NCBI GenBank assembly: GCA_965247035.1
Contig: CBDFGJ010000001.1
Coordinates: 1 to 64,000 of the forward strand
Direction of reading: 5' to 3'
Origin: Azophilus sp965247035
Lineage (GTDB): Bacteria; Pseudomonadota; Gammaproteobacteria; Pseudomonadales; Azotimanducaceae
DNA length: 64,000 bases
A program made the translations under genes and the position numbers. Shown here in pieces: positions 19,001 through 26,611 of this stretch; within the stretch, counting starts at the first letter, position 1, and every line of letters begins with the position of its first letter. The notes beneath the pieces were generated by a model that saw nothing but the letters and a program-made list of their open reading frames with translations, did no database searches and was not told the DNA's origin.

Positions 19001-20968
19001 GGACAAGGGCGACAGATCGGCCACGTCCTGATGCGACAGGTCCAGAATCTGCAGATTCGTCAAGTTGGCGAGGGGGGCCAGGTCCCGCACTTGACCTCCT
19101 CTGTCCGCTGCGCCCGAAATCGTAAGATGTTGGAGGGACGCCAAGCTGGCCAGAGGCGAGAGATTTGATACGGAGGTGTTTTCCAAAGACAGGTCCGTCA
19201 GACGCACGGCCATCTCAAGCCCGACCAGACTACTGATCTGCAGGGAGGGCGCCACGTCCCGTTCCCCGACGTGCCGGAGTTCGGTCAACGTCGCCATATC
19301 CCTAGGGGCGATTGCTGCTCCTGCCGGCTTGCCCAGCGCAACCTCGATCCTTCGGCGCAGGATCGGGTCCGGAATCAGGTCGTCGCCATCCTCGTCCAAC
19401 CATCGGGCCGGATCAAGCGGAAACGGGTCTGCGAGGTCGGGCATCCCATCGTCATCGTCGTCCGCGTCCGCCCCGTCGCCGACGCCATCGCCATCGGTGT
19501 CCGCCGATTCCGCCGGGTCGAACGGAAAGGCGTCCTCATCGTCGGCCACCCCGTCGCCGTCCGCGTCCGTGTCCGCCCCGTCGCCTTCGCCGTCGCCGTC
19601 CGTGTCGCGCCACTCCCTGGGATCGTCGGGGAACGCATCAAGGGGGTCGATAACTCCGTCGCCGTCCGAATCCGGCTTCGGGGGGCGCCAGCTTGCGGCC
19701 TGAAAGCGCACCAAGTCAAGGCTCTTGACCGCGTTCGCGCCATCGGGCTCGTCGATCGGAACACCGCAGGGCAGCCCTTCGCAATCCCTTTCCGGATCCG
19801 CGAATCGGGGATTCCTGCTGTTCGCATAGGACATGATCGTGCCCTGCAAATCGGATAAGTAGTGCCCACGAGACCAGCGGAAGGCGCCACCGACCTCACC
19901 TTGGCGGGCGCTATGCGCAAGGCCCAAAGCATGGCCCAGTTCGTGCGCCGAAAGGACGGCTCCTGTATCCGCGAGCACCCTTACGCGCTGACTATTCCAC
20001 AGTCCGCGGGACAGGCTGCTTCCCAGGCCCGCACATCCGCCGACGTTGAGGCCGCATAGCCAATTGGGCCCGTGATGAAAACGCAGGCTTACATCGCCGC
20101 CATGGCGGTCGATCAGGCTGCCAAGCTCCTCGTCGGTCGGTTCGCCGCGGCCATCCAGCGCCACCTCGACGATGCCGACTGTTCGGAGCCGGATGTTTGT
20201 GCCACTGTCGGCGTAGAGCATGCCGGTGACAACCATCGCATGGTGAATCGGCGTTAACGGATCGCCATCGAAATAGGCCGCGTATCCGTCGTTGTACAAC
20301 GCCAGCACGTCCACCACGGATTCGCCCGGCGTCGATGCCGCGTCGTCGGCCATCGTCCCCGCCAAGCGCTCATTGACATCGCCGACGCCATCGCCATCGC
20401 TGTCCGTCAGCAGATCGATATAGCGGACAAAGCCGCCAGCGGCGATGTCATCCGTGGCCGGCCAAAGAGAGGCGCTCTCATGCGTGTTCCACTCGTCCAG
20501 ATGCCACCAGCCGACGCGTTGCTGGTCCAATACCGGTCCCTCGCCGATTCGCTCGGCCAGTTCCAAGGCAATCCGGCGCCTCGGCTGAGCACTCGGGAAG
20601 CGGTAGGTGCGAATGGGAATGCTGGCGCGTGGCGGCAGCGGATCAAGCAAAAAGGCGGGCTCGTGCAGTTCTGCTGGCAGCCCCCTCAATTTAGTTGGCC
20701 CCTTTAATATATAGTGGGATGAGCCGCCTTCGAACTCCTCCCGCACGCTCACCGCCAATGCGCCGCTTTCGGTCGCCGAGTGGCTGCGCAGGCCGAACGT
20801 CAGCGCCAGCTCGCCGTTCTCCCATTCGACCCGGCACGGGCACTCGAACTCGATGTCTCTGCCATCAACCGCCATCGAAGATAGCGCCGGTGCCAGCGTC
20901 AGCGCGGCCAAGCAGAGCCGTGCGGCGGCGGGCGCGATGAGCCGTCGCGCGGCGTCAGCGAATTGCAT
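16046..20968 (-). CDS. Secreted metzincin metalloprotease with calcium repeats and leucine-rich repeats, 1640 aa
   Basis: ATG 20968 gives a clear signal peptide (M-Q-F-A-D-A-A-R-R, then a hydrophobic run ending near A-L-S-S-M-A). The zinc site HELGHALGLAH lies at about residue 345, followed by GTIMSYAN as Met-turn: a metzincin, so an extracellular protease. Next (about 430-530) are D-x-D-G-D-G calcium-binding repeats like thrombospondin type 3. From about 590 to 1090 come leucine-rich repeats of internalin style, including five nearly identical 49-residue units. After a beta domain, the last 460 residues hold two copies of a repeated domain with GFVRFVN/GFLRLVN, TRDGFVTSMHD and FNPGSNVNQVS. 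The start overlaps the end of the upstream gene. Target and host role are unknown. Confidence 0.85.
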   Translation of the reverse strand: MQFADAARRLIAPAAARLCLAALTLAPALSSMAVDGRDIEFECPCRVEWENGELALTFGLRSHSATESGALAVSVREEFEGGSSHYILKGPTKLRGLPAELHEPAFLLDPLPPRASIPIRTYRFPSAQPRRRIALELAERIGEGPVLDQQRVGWWHLDEWNTHESASLWPATDDIAAGGFVRYIDLLTDSDGDGVGDVNERLAGTMADDAASTPGESVVDVLALYNDGYAAYFDGDPLTPIHHAMVVTGMLYADSGTNIRLRTVGIVEVALDGRGEPTDEELGSLIDRHGGDVSLRFHHGPNWLCGLNVGGCAGLGSSLSRGLWNSQRVRVLADTGAVLSAHELGHALGLAHSARQGEVGGAFRWSRGHYLSDLQGTIMSYANSRNPRFADPERDCEGLPCGVPIDEPDGANAVKSLDLVRFQAASWRPPKPDSDGDGVIDPLDAFPDDPREWRDTDGDGEGDGADTDADGDGVADDEDAFPFDPAESADTDGDGVGDGADADDDDDGMPDLADPFPLDPARWLDEDGDDLIPDPILRRRIEVALGKPAGAAIAPRDMATLTELRHVGERDVAPSLQISSLVGLEMAVRLTDLSLENTSVSNLSPLASLASLQHLTISGAADRGGQVRDLAPLANLTNLQILDLSHQDVADLSPLSGLTALQSLRIPGAADRGGRVRDLAPLANLTNLQDLDLSYQDVADLSPLSGLTALRGLRIPGAADRGGRVRDLAPLANLTNLQDLDLSYQDVADLSPLSGLAALQRLAIPGAADREGQVRDLRPLAGLTNLHTLDLSHQDVVDLSPLSGLATLGDLRITGAADRGGQVRDLRPLADLTNLQALDLSHQDVADLSPLRKLAGLKQLLLGSNRIADLSPLRDLTSLEFIDLSSNRIVSLAPLVNRAIWGPDDAFMDVRLNPLNPASIRRHIPALRAWNIYVATDRDNIDSANTVYFADRNLRARVAQSIAGGGVFVDPPLPRGHVARLRSLRAYNAGVADLTGLEAGESLISLWLGSNAISDLGPLADLDNLDWVDLNDNAVSDISALAGNMGLTAGDGVMLKRNPLSEESVNLHIPELLERGVAVTHDDIALSLAADGEATFDMAGFFEAAIGGALSFEATSGNPDLIAVSVRDGVLTVLPGPDGAAGATAVSVTATGTGGGSETLTFALNVRVPRDIPLVAPAVHTAREGFVRFVNYGDGAGVVRIEAIDDSGAVHGPLTLSLGGGRAVHLASGDLERGNVAKGLSAGIGAGQGAWRLELRTGAIEALAYVRTRDGFVTSMHDLVPRIGGHHDVPIFNPGSNVNQVSWLRLINSGQTDAAITVTGIDDSGALSPGAARLTVPARASRTLSASQLESGDGLSDALGDGFGKWRLIVTSDTAVQVMNLLESPGGNLTNLSTRPDMAESADAGEWLLHLPLFPSAADAKGRQGFLRLVNPSDETTTVRIAAFDDSNWDHDPVTLALYGRETVHLNSDDLELGNPAKGLPFGVGAGEGDWRLELRSDAAFLGMGYIRTRDGFVTSMHDVVPRIDDRHAVPIFNPGSNVNQVSALRLANPGEEDASATIQGIDDRGLSPGGPVRLSIPAGASRTLTSQALEAGGEDFAGALGDGEGKWRLIVTSDHPIMVMSLLASPTGHLTNLSTAPRR
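18421..19155 (-). repeat. Five tandem 147-bp units encoding leucine-rich repeats
   Basis: The period is exactly 147 bp (for example GACAGGTCGGCCACGTCC at 18717 and 18864). Each unit encodes A-A-D-R-[GE]-G-x-V-R-D-L-x-P-L-A, then L-T-N-L-x-x-L-D-L-S and Q-D-V-[AV]-D-L-S-P-L-S-G-L. Near identity between units indicates recent expansion or gene conversion. Confidence 0.93.
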
Positions 20969-21632
20969 CGCCCATCCTTGTGGACCGATGGTTCCCCGGC
21001 AGGAAATAGTCTGGCTGGCTGTAGTCGAAGTCGCGGTCCATGTTGGCGGATGGCATGAGCCAGCCCAGATCCTCCCGCGCCACCAGCTCATAGGATCCAT
21101 TGGCGGTGTCGATGAACGCCAACGTGTGCTTGCCGCCGACGGTCACCACGAAACGATGCCTACGCCCCCGGTCCACGACCGTTCCGATGATCGAGCGTGC
21201 GCCGCCGGGGCCATCGTCCATCGCGTCGATCTCGGGGTGGAAGGTCCGTCCCAACTGGGGAATGGGGAGAACGACGCGGTCGCCGACGCGCCACGACCCG
21301 GCCGCGCTGGACAGATCGGCGGTCCGCACCAAGGCGCGCCCCTCCACCGCCTCGCGATAGGGAGGCAGCCGATCGACGGAGTTCTCGTCGACGGCTCGCC
21401 ACAGAGGCTCGGGCTCCGGCGGGCCGGACGATGGTGGAACCGTTTGGGATTTCGCGGCGGCGCTTGGCGTGGCGGGAATGGCGGGAATGGCGAGCCGGTC
21501 GCCTGTGGCTCCAAGCTCCGCCGGCTCGGGCGCCATGCCGCCATCGAAAAAGAACAGCGCCAGCCCGAGTGCCGCCAGCGCCAAAACGCCGACCGCAACT
21601 CTTTTGTACGGCCTGTTCGGTTCATCATGCAT
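20955..21632 (-). CDS. Membrane-anchored protein of unknown function, coupled to the metalloprotease, 225 aa
   Basis: After a short basic N terminus (MHDEPNRPYKRV) comes one hydrophobic segment (about residues 12-29), then a Pro/Ala-rich linker and a compact domain from about 80 to 215 with WRVGDRVVLPIPQLGRTF and VGGKHTLAFIDTANGSYELV. The stop lies 14 bp past the start of the protease gene, so the two are translated together. I do not recognise the family. The beta-rich domain before a secreted protease could act as a separate propeptide or chaperone; that is inference from context only. Confidence 0.7.
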   Translation of the reverse strand: MHDEPNRPYKRVAVGVLALAALGLALFFFDGGMAPEPAELGATGDRLAIPAIPATPSAAAKSQTVPPSSGPPEPEPLWRAVDENSVDRLPPYREAVEGRALVRTADLSSAAGSWRVGDRVVLPIPQLGRTFHPEIDAMDDGPGGARSIIGTVVDRGRRHRFVVTVGGKHTLAFIDTANGSYELVAREDLGWLMPSANMDRDFDYSQPDYFLPGNHRSTRMGDAIR

Positions 21633-22326
21633 GCTTGACGCCCCATCGGTCGCGCCCGACGAGGCCGAGCGGTGCGGCCCGCACCCCGTTCGTCTGTCCG
21701 GTTTTCATGTCGACTGCTCGCGTCGCGGACTTGCTCCATCAAGAGCATGTAGCCGCCCCACCTTCTCCTATGTGTGAAGATTGATCATTATCATAGGCTA
21801 ACATGGCAGACCAAAAGCTGCAATCGCCTGTGTTTTGAAGGGGAACTGTTCGGCGGTCCTCCCTGTTGGAGCCATGCGCGGCAGGCATCACACAGTTCTC
21901 TTTCTATTGGCGTTCAGTTCAGCTCACCGCCTAGCTGAAATATGTCCCATCACGGCGGCTGAAGTGTGCGGCGGGCTATTGGCAAGATGGCATGAGGGGA
22001 TGGCGGTGGGGTTGGGTGCCCGCCAAGCGAAGGCTGCTTTTCGAGCAAGCTCTATGTAAACACAAAAAGGGTCGTGCATACTGCCAATCTCCTGATTCCT
22101 TGGGTGAGGGCGCGGAAGGGTCTGGTTGACGCTCGAATTAAATCTGCAAGGCAGATCCTGATGTCGCTGAGGATCGAAAACGGCTTAGGATACGAGCGAG
22201 AACAAATCCTTGGCACCGTTGTGTCTTCGCCTGCTCCATAGGCGGAGAAGGTGGCAGTCCGTGGTCAAGGGGAGCTTCTTGCGGCCAGATTAGCAGGTTG
22301 CGGGCGGATTGCAGGATAATGCGCCT
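21633..22326. other. Intergenic region between divergent transcription units
   Basis: No supported gene. Promoters for the minus-strand protease unit and the plus-strand ABC transporter should be here. An AT-rich patch with GATAATGAT on the minus strand (21784-21792) resembles half of a Fur box, but it is not a full match. Confidence 0.5.
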
Positions 22327-24108
22327 ATGGATGATGGCTACAACAGGGAGCCTTCCCGGCAACTCGTCAAGCTGCTGCCGGCGGTCGCCTTCCTGCGGCC
22401 CTATCTCAAGCAGGCCGCTCTCGCCGGGGTGGCTCTGGTGAGCACCGCCGCCATCACCCTGTCCGTTGGCCAAGGGATGCGTCTGGTTATCGACCAGGGG
22501 TTTTCCGGGCAGGATGAGGGTCTGCTTGAGCGTAGCCTTGTAATCTTCGTCCTGCTCGTGGTGGGGCTGACCGTTGGCACCATGGTGCGTTTCTACCTTG
22601 TTTCCTGGATTGGCGAACGGGTCAGCGCGGACCTCAGGTTGGCCGTCTTCAAGCATTTGATCCGGCTGCATCCGGCGTTTTTTGAACAGAATCGACCGAG
22701 CGAGATTCAAAGCCGAATCACCACCGACACCACCCTGCTGCAAACGGTGATCGGCTCCTCGGTGTCTATTGCGCTGCGCAACATACTGATGTTCATCGGC
22801 GGCGTTGCCCTGCTGGTGCTGACCAATCCCAAGCTGTCGCTGGTGGTGTTGGTCAGTGCACCCTTAGTGGTGGCGCCCATCCTGCTGTTCGGGCGCAGGG
22901 TGCGCCGATTGTCGCGCCGCAGCCAGGACCGGCTGGCGGATGTGGGCGCTCAGGCCGGGGAGTCCTTGCGGCACGTCAAGGTGGTGCAATCGTTCAATCA
23001 TGAAGCGCTGGATGACGCGGCCTTCTCGGAACGGGTGGCGGCGGCGTTCAGGGTTGCGGTTAGCCGCATCCGCCAACGCACCCTCTTGATCGCCTTGGTG
23101 ATGTTGCTGGTGATGGCCGCCATCGCCGTGATGCTGTGGATCGGTGGTCTGGATGTGGTCGCCGGGCGCACCTCGGCCGGCGAACTGGCCGCATTCATCT
23201 TTTACGCCTTCATCGTGGCTGGTGCTGTGGGTGCCATCAGCGAAGTGTACAGCGACTTGCAGCGAGCGGCCGGCGCCACGGAGCGATTGGTCGAATTGCT
23301 TGGCGCCGCCGACGATCTGCCGGAGCCGGAGGTGCCGGCCGAACTGCCGCTAGAGGGTGGATTGACCTTGAGCGCGCGCAATCTGTCTTTTGCCTACCCC
23401 GGGCGTCCCGATGTCCAGGTTCTACGCGATGTGAATTTTTGCGTTCGCCTTGGGGAGATGGTCGCCTTGGTTGGCCCCTCGGGCGCTGGCAAGAGCACTT
23501 TGTTTGACTTGATCCTGCGTTTTTACGACCCCCTTGGCGGAGCGGTTCAACTCAACGGCCACAGCCTTTGCGACCTGCGCCGTAGCGACGTGCGAAAGCG
23601 CATCGGCTTCGTGCCGCAAGACCCGGTGCTGTTTGCCGGGAGCCTGCGCTCCAATGTGCTTTATGGCAACCCGAACGCAACCGAGGCGCAGTTGCAAAAC
23701 GCTCTAAGGCTGGCTCATGCGGCCTTTGTGGATGACTTGCCGGACGGCTTGGACACTCAGGTGGGGGAGGGCGGTGTTGGCCTGTCTGGCGGACAGAAGC
23801 AGCGGCTCGCCATCGCCCGGGCTCTGGTGACGGACCCGGCCATTCTGCTACTTGACGAAGTCACCAGCGCCCTCGACGCCGAGAGCGAGTACGCCATCCG
23901 CAGAAGCATGGAGGAAATCAAAGGACGATGCAGCGTCCTGGTGATCGCTCACCGCCTGTCAACCGCGCGTCAGGCCGACCGCATTCTGGTGCTCGACAAC
24001 GGTTCCTTGGTCGCCGCCGGAGGCCACGAGGCGCTGACCCGCAGCAACGATCTGTACGCCCGCTTTGCTCGCCTGCAACTGCAGGAGCGGGTGCTGCCGG
24101 CAGCTTAG
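22327..24108 (+). CDS. ABC exporter, fused permease-ATPase half-transporter (MsbA-like), 593 aa
   Basis: One polypeptide with an N-terminal six-helix exporter domain (about 30-310) and a C-terminal ATPase. The Walker A is GPSGAGKST (about 382), the signature LSGGQKQR (about 485), the Walker B ILLLDE (about 507) and the switch histidine in VIAHRLSTA. This architecture works as a homodimer exporting lipids, drugs or peptides; it resembles the proteobacterial MsbA-like ABCB group. ATG 22327 is preferred to a TTG six codons upstream. The TAG stop lies inside a TTAG that borders a MITE-like repeat. Substrate cannot be told. Confidence 0.92.
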   Translation: MDDGYNREPSRQLVKLLPAVAFLRPYLKQAALAGVALVSTAAITLSVGQGMRLVIDQGFSGQDEGLLERSLVIFVLLVVGLTVGTMVRFYLVSWIGERVSADLRLAVFKHLIRLHPAFFEQNRPSEIQSRITTDTTLLQTVIGSSVSIALRNILMFIGGVALLVLTNPKLSLVVLVSAPLVVAPILLFGRRVRRLSRRSQDRLADVGAQAGESLRHVKVVQSFNHEALDDAAFSERVAAAFRVAVSRIRQRTLLIALVMLLVMAAIAVMLWIGGLDVVAGRTSAGELAAFIFYAFIVAGAVGAISEVYSDLQRAAGATERLVELLGAADDLPEPEVPAELPLEGGLTLSARNLSFAYPGRPDVQVLRDVNFCVRLGEMVALVGPSGAGKSTLFDLILRFYDPLGGAVQLNGHSLCDLRRSDVRKRIGFVPQDPVLFAGSLRSNVLYGNPNATEAQLQNALRLAHAAFVDDLPDGLDTQVGEGGVGLSGGQKQRLAIARALVTDPAILLLDEVTSALDAESEYAIRRSMEEIKGRCSVLVIAHRLSTARQADRILVLDNGSLVAAGGHEALTRSNDLYARFARLQLQERVLPAA

Positions 24109-24184
24109 GAAACCTCTGAAAAATTCGCAGGCTTTTGCAGCGCAACAAGGCCAGTCTTTTTCTATGACGTGTCAGTCATTAAAA
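24109..24184 (+). repeat. Partial MITE-like element (family A), directly after the ABC transporter stop
   Basis: GAAACCTCTGAAAAATTCGC and the following about 70 bp match 56073-56149, and match 45963-46040 in reverse orientation. Only the first half of the element is recognisable here. Flanking TTAG fits the YTAR target of IS5-type elements (inference). Confidence 0.7.
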
Positions 24185-24329
24185 GCGCGCCGATGGTTGA
24201 CCAGCGATCCCTTGACGTCCTGATGGCCACGCTTGGCGCGTGTTGTTCGATGCAGGTTGTGGCGACCGGGCACTATCGGATCTATCGCGGTGGGAAGGAA
24301 CTAGGCGCTAGGGTTGAATCTGGCATAGA

Positions 24330-24787
24330 GTGGCGCTGAGAGCGGCTTTTAGCGGTTTTCAGCGCCTGCCCTCAACGGCGAGCCCCCGCGAGGGGGGTGA
24401 CGGCTTGAGCATACAGCGGCGGGGCGATGGACAAGTTTTCCGCCATGAGCCGGGCGGCTTCAGGGGGTTTCGGAGTCTGCCTTGCGCAACGGCGGCACTG
24501 GCATGGGCAGGGCCATAAGATAGCCTTCAATCCGTGATACGCGATCCCGCACGTCGCCGATTTGGTCCCGCACGTCGCCGATTTGGTCACTCAAGCGCTC
24601 CATCTTGCTGTCCATGTGCCGCATGAGGCGCCAGCCTGCCGCCAACAGTGACAGCACGACCGCGACATTGCCTATCAAATTCGCAGTCAGCTCCACTTCA
24701 ATGCTCCCGTTGGTGCGTTTTTATCGATTCAAGAATCACAATGACCATTGTTCACATCCCGAGACACCATGCAAGAAGCCTGTACTG
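24330..24787. repeat. Direct repeat D, copy 1 (458 bp)
   Basis: From TGGCGCTGAGAG to AAGCCTGTACTG the sequence is nearly identical to 25025-25515. The copies differ by a few substitutions and a 33-bp difference within a 21-bp tandem repeat. Just before it (24193-24339) is a 48-codon open frame of unknown meaning that ends inside the repeat. Confidence 0.95.
24460..24696 (-). CDS. Small membrane coiled-coil protein, copy 1, 78 aa
   Basis: M-E-L-T-A-N, then a single hydrophobic helix (LIGNVAVVLSLLAAGWRL), then a short amphipathic coil with heptad units D-Q-I-G-D-V-R repeated twice, and a Pro-rich tail. The shape resembles small phage or bacterial membrane-anchored coiled-coil proteins (XhlA-like), but I cannot assign a family. 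It is paralogous to 25155-25424. Being kept open in both copies suggests the frame is real. Confidence 0.6.
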   Translation of the reverse strand: MELTANLIGNVAVVLSLLAAGWRLMRHMDSKMERLSDQIGDVRDQIGDVRDRVSRIEGYLMALPMPVPPLRKADSETP

Positions 24788-25024
24788 GCTCAGTACATTG
24801 CGGAATTTTTTCGATCAGGCAGCCAAGGAGAGCTTGTCCGCAAATTCGGCCGGAGTCAATCCCTCCCTCCTGCAAGCACCTGCCGATGGACCTGACCGAT
24901 TCCGAACCCGCCCGCGAGCGCCTGCGCGCTCTTGACTTGAACTGATCGACCAGATGGTCGCCGGTGGCCTGCGCCGCGGCGACGCCCTCCGCGCCGCAGG
25001 CCTGGCCAAAAGCACAGACTACGA
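24788..25024 (+). other. Unique spacer between the two copies of direct repeat D
   Basis: 237 bp found once; together with one repeat copy it makes a 695-bp duplication period. It holds the remnant frame described at 24886-25034 and nothing else I can support. Confidence 0.6.
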
Positions 25025-25034
25025 CTGGCGCTGA
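24886..25034 (+). pseudogene. Fragment of a helix-turn-helix-like protein, frameshifted
   Basis: Frame 1 reads M-D-L-T-D-S-E-P-A-R-E-R-L-R-A-L-D-L-N and stops. The next frame continues L-I-D-Q-M-V-A-G-G-L-R-R-G-D-A-L-R-A-A-G and ends K-S-T-D-Y-D-W-R. The second part looks like a helix-turn-helix (R-A-A-G-L-A-K-S-T). The two parts would join after a single indel. Called a remnant with low confidence. Confidence 0.35.
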
Positions 25035-25515
25035 GAGCCGTTTTTAGCGGTTTTCAGCGCCTGCCCTCAACGGCGAGCCCCCGCGAGGGGGGTGACGGCT
25101 TGAGCATACAGCGGCGGGGCGATGGACAAGTTTTCCGCCATGAGCCGGGCGGCTTCAGGGAGTTTCGGAGTCTGCCTTGTGCAACGGCGGCACTGGTATG
25201 GGTAGGGCCATAAGATAGCCTTCAATCCGTGATACGCGATCCCGCACGTCGCCGATTTGGTTCCGCACGTCGCCGATTTGATCCTGCACGTCGCCGATTT
25301 GGGTGCTCATTTGGTCACTCAAGCGCTCCATCTTGCTGTCCATGTGCCGCATGAGGCGCCAGCCTGCCGCCAACAGTGACAGCACGACCGCGACATTGCC
25401 TATCAAATTCGCAGTCAGCTCCACTTCAATGCTCCCGTTGGTGCGTTTTTATCGATTCAAGAATCACAATGACCATTGTTCACATCCCGAGACACCATGC
25501 AAGAAGCCTGTACTG
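25025..25515. repeat. Direct repeat D, copy 2 (491 bp)
   Basis: See copy 1 at 24330-24787. This copy carries one more repeat unit and a short M-S-T insertion in the encoded coil (33 bp extra). Confidence 0.95.
25155..25424 (-). CDS. Small membrane coiled-coil protein, copy 2, 89 aa
   Basis: Same N-terminal helix and tail as the protein at 24460-24696, but the coil contains three heptads (D-Q-I-G-D-V-Q, N-Q-I-G-D-V-R and a preceding T-Q-I-G-D-V-Q). The 21-bp DNA units CGCACGTCGCCGATTTGGT(T/C)C make expansion or contraction easy. Function unknown. Confidence 0.6.
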   Translation of the reverse strand: MELTANLIGNVAVVLSLLAAGWRLMRHMDSKMERLSDQMSTQIGDVQDQIGDVRNQIGDVRDRVSRIEGYLMALPIPVPPLHKADSETP

Positions 25516-25586
25516 AGCCCGTAAAGGGTTGGCAGGTTTTTTCAGCCTTCGGTAGTATCCGGGATGTTTTGTGAGAGGAGGGGGCT

Positions 25587-26415
25587 ATGACCTGCAACAA
25601 GTTGTCCATTCAACCAATTCTGCCCGGGTTCGCGTTTTGGGTGCTGTTCGCGGCCGCGGCGGGGCTTTTCCCGGCGCCTGCTTCAGCTCAGAAGGCAGGA
25701 GGCGAGACCCGTGCTTCAAACCTGATCATTGAGGAAGTCACCGTCACGGCCCGTAAGCGGGAGGAGCGGGCCATAGACGCGCCAGTGGCCGTGTCGGTCC
25801 TGACCGGGGACGACCTAGACCTCTACAACACCCGGGATCTAACCCAGCTAACGGAGCGCATCCCCGGCCTTGAGGTCACACACGGGGCTGGCGGCGGTGC
25901 CGGCGGTAACATCACCATTCGCGGCATCGGCAAGCCACCCGGAACCTCCGATTACGGCATCGACGCGCCCGTCTCGTTGGTGATTGACGGCATGTCGTTT
26001 TCCCGCAACCACATGATCCTGACCGGCTTTTTTGATTCCGAAGCGGTGGAGGTGTTGAAAGGGCCGCAAGCGCTGTACCAGTTGGGGGGTGGTGGCCTCC
26101 AAGCAAGGTGAGTCGGGGAAGGCGTTCACCCAAGAGCTGCGCCTTACGTCCAATTTTGATGGTCCCCTGAACTTCACCGTTGGTGGTTTCATTGAGGATG
26201 CGGAGCGGCAACTGAATGCCCCGGTGCAGCTCGTGCCGTCAGGCTTTTTTGGCCTGTTCGGCCTGGACGTCACGCCGTTTCAAGGCTCTGGGGCCTATGC
26301 CGGAACCTACATCAACTATCACCAAATCTGGAACAACGATATCCAAAGCTTTTCGATGTTTGGCAGCGTCGATTGGGCAGCCACCACGGTTGGTGACGCT
26401 GCAATTAACCTATAG
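25587..26415 (+). pseudogene. TonB-dependent receptor remnant with large internal deletion
   Basis: The first part (25587-26111) has a signal peptide (to PASAQ), the motif EEVTVTARKREERA and a plug domain with VSVLTGDDLDLY, NITIRGIG and VEVLKGPQALY. Just after the plug the frame breaks (near 26085-26100). Sequence resumes as outer-membrane barrel (ESGKAFTQELRLTSNFDGPL, FTVGGFIEDAER) for about 105 residues and ends at a TAG. A full receptor has about 700-800 residues, so most of the barrel is missing. The gene is a relic and cannot form a receptor. Confidence 0.88.
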
Positions 26416-26611
26416 GTTGTGAGGCCGGTCCAGGGGCGCTGTTGAGCCGCCCAGCAAGCATTTTCCGCTTAGGCTGGGCAGGGGCTGGGCCGGGGGGCCG
26501 GGCCCGCTCCGCCCGCAGCGAGCTGAGGCGGCGGCCTAGCCGCCCATGAGGAGCGGCGAGGTCTTTGTTAAGACGCTGGCAGGTAATCCCCGGGAATTAG
26601 TCAGGGGTTGC
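26416..26611. other. GC-rich spacer with a short hairpin
   Basis: Contains GGCGGC-GGCCTA-GCCGCC (26527-26544), a 6-bp stem, downstream of the minus-strand DUF5916 gene. No T-run follows, so it is not a standard terminator. Confidence 0.4.

Noticed and set aside
18443..19168. 241-codon plus-strand repetitive frame
   Set aside because: Mirror of the LRR array; repetition comes from the real gene on the minus strand.
21770..21800. Fur-box-like sequence GATAATGAT upstream of the metalloprotease unit
   Set aside because: Only one half-site fits well; the second half departs strongly from the consensus. Not enough to claim iron control.
21835..22059. 74-codon plus frame upstream of the ABC exporter
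   Set aside because: TTG start, no domain, low coding character.
24193..24339. 48-codon plus frame after the ABC transporter
   Set aside because: No homology that I recognise and no ribosome-binding site; it ends within a repeat.
24330..25515. Possible CRISPR array from the repeated CGCACGTCGCCGATTTGG units
   Set aside because: Units are contiguous 21-bp coding repeats without spacers, two or three copies per gene.
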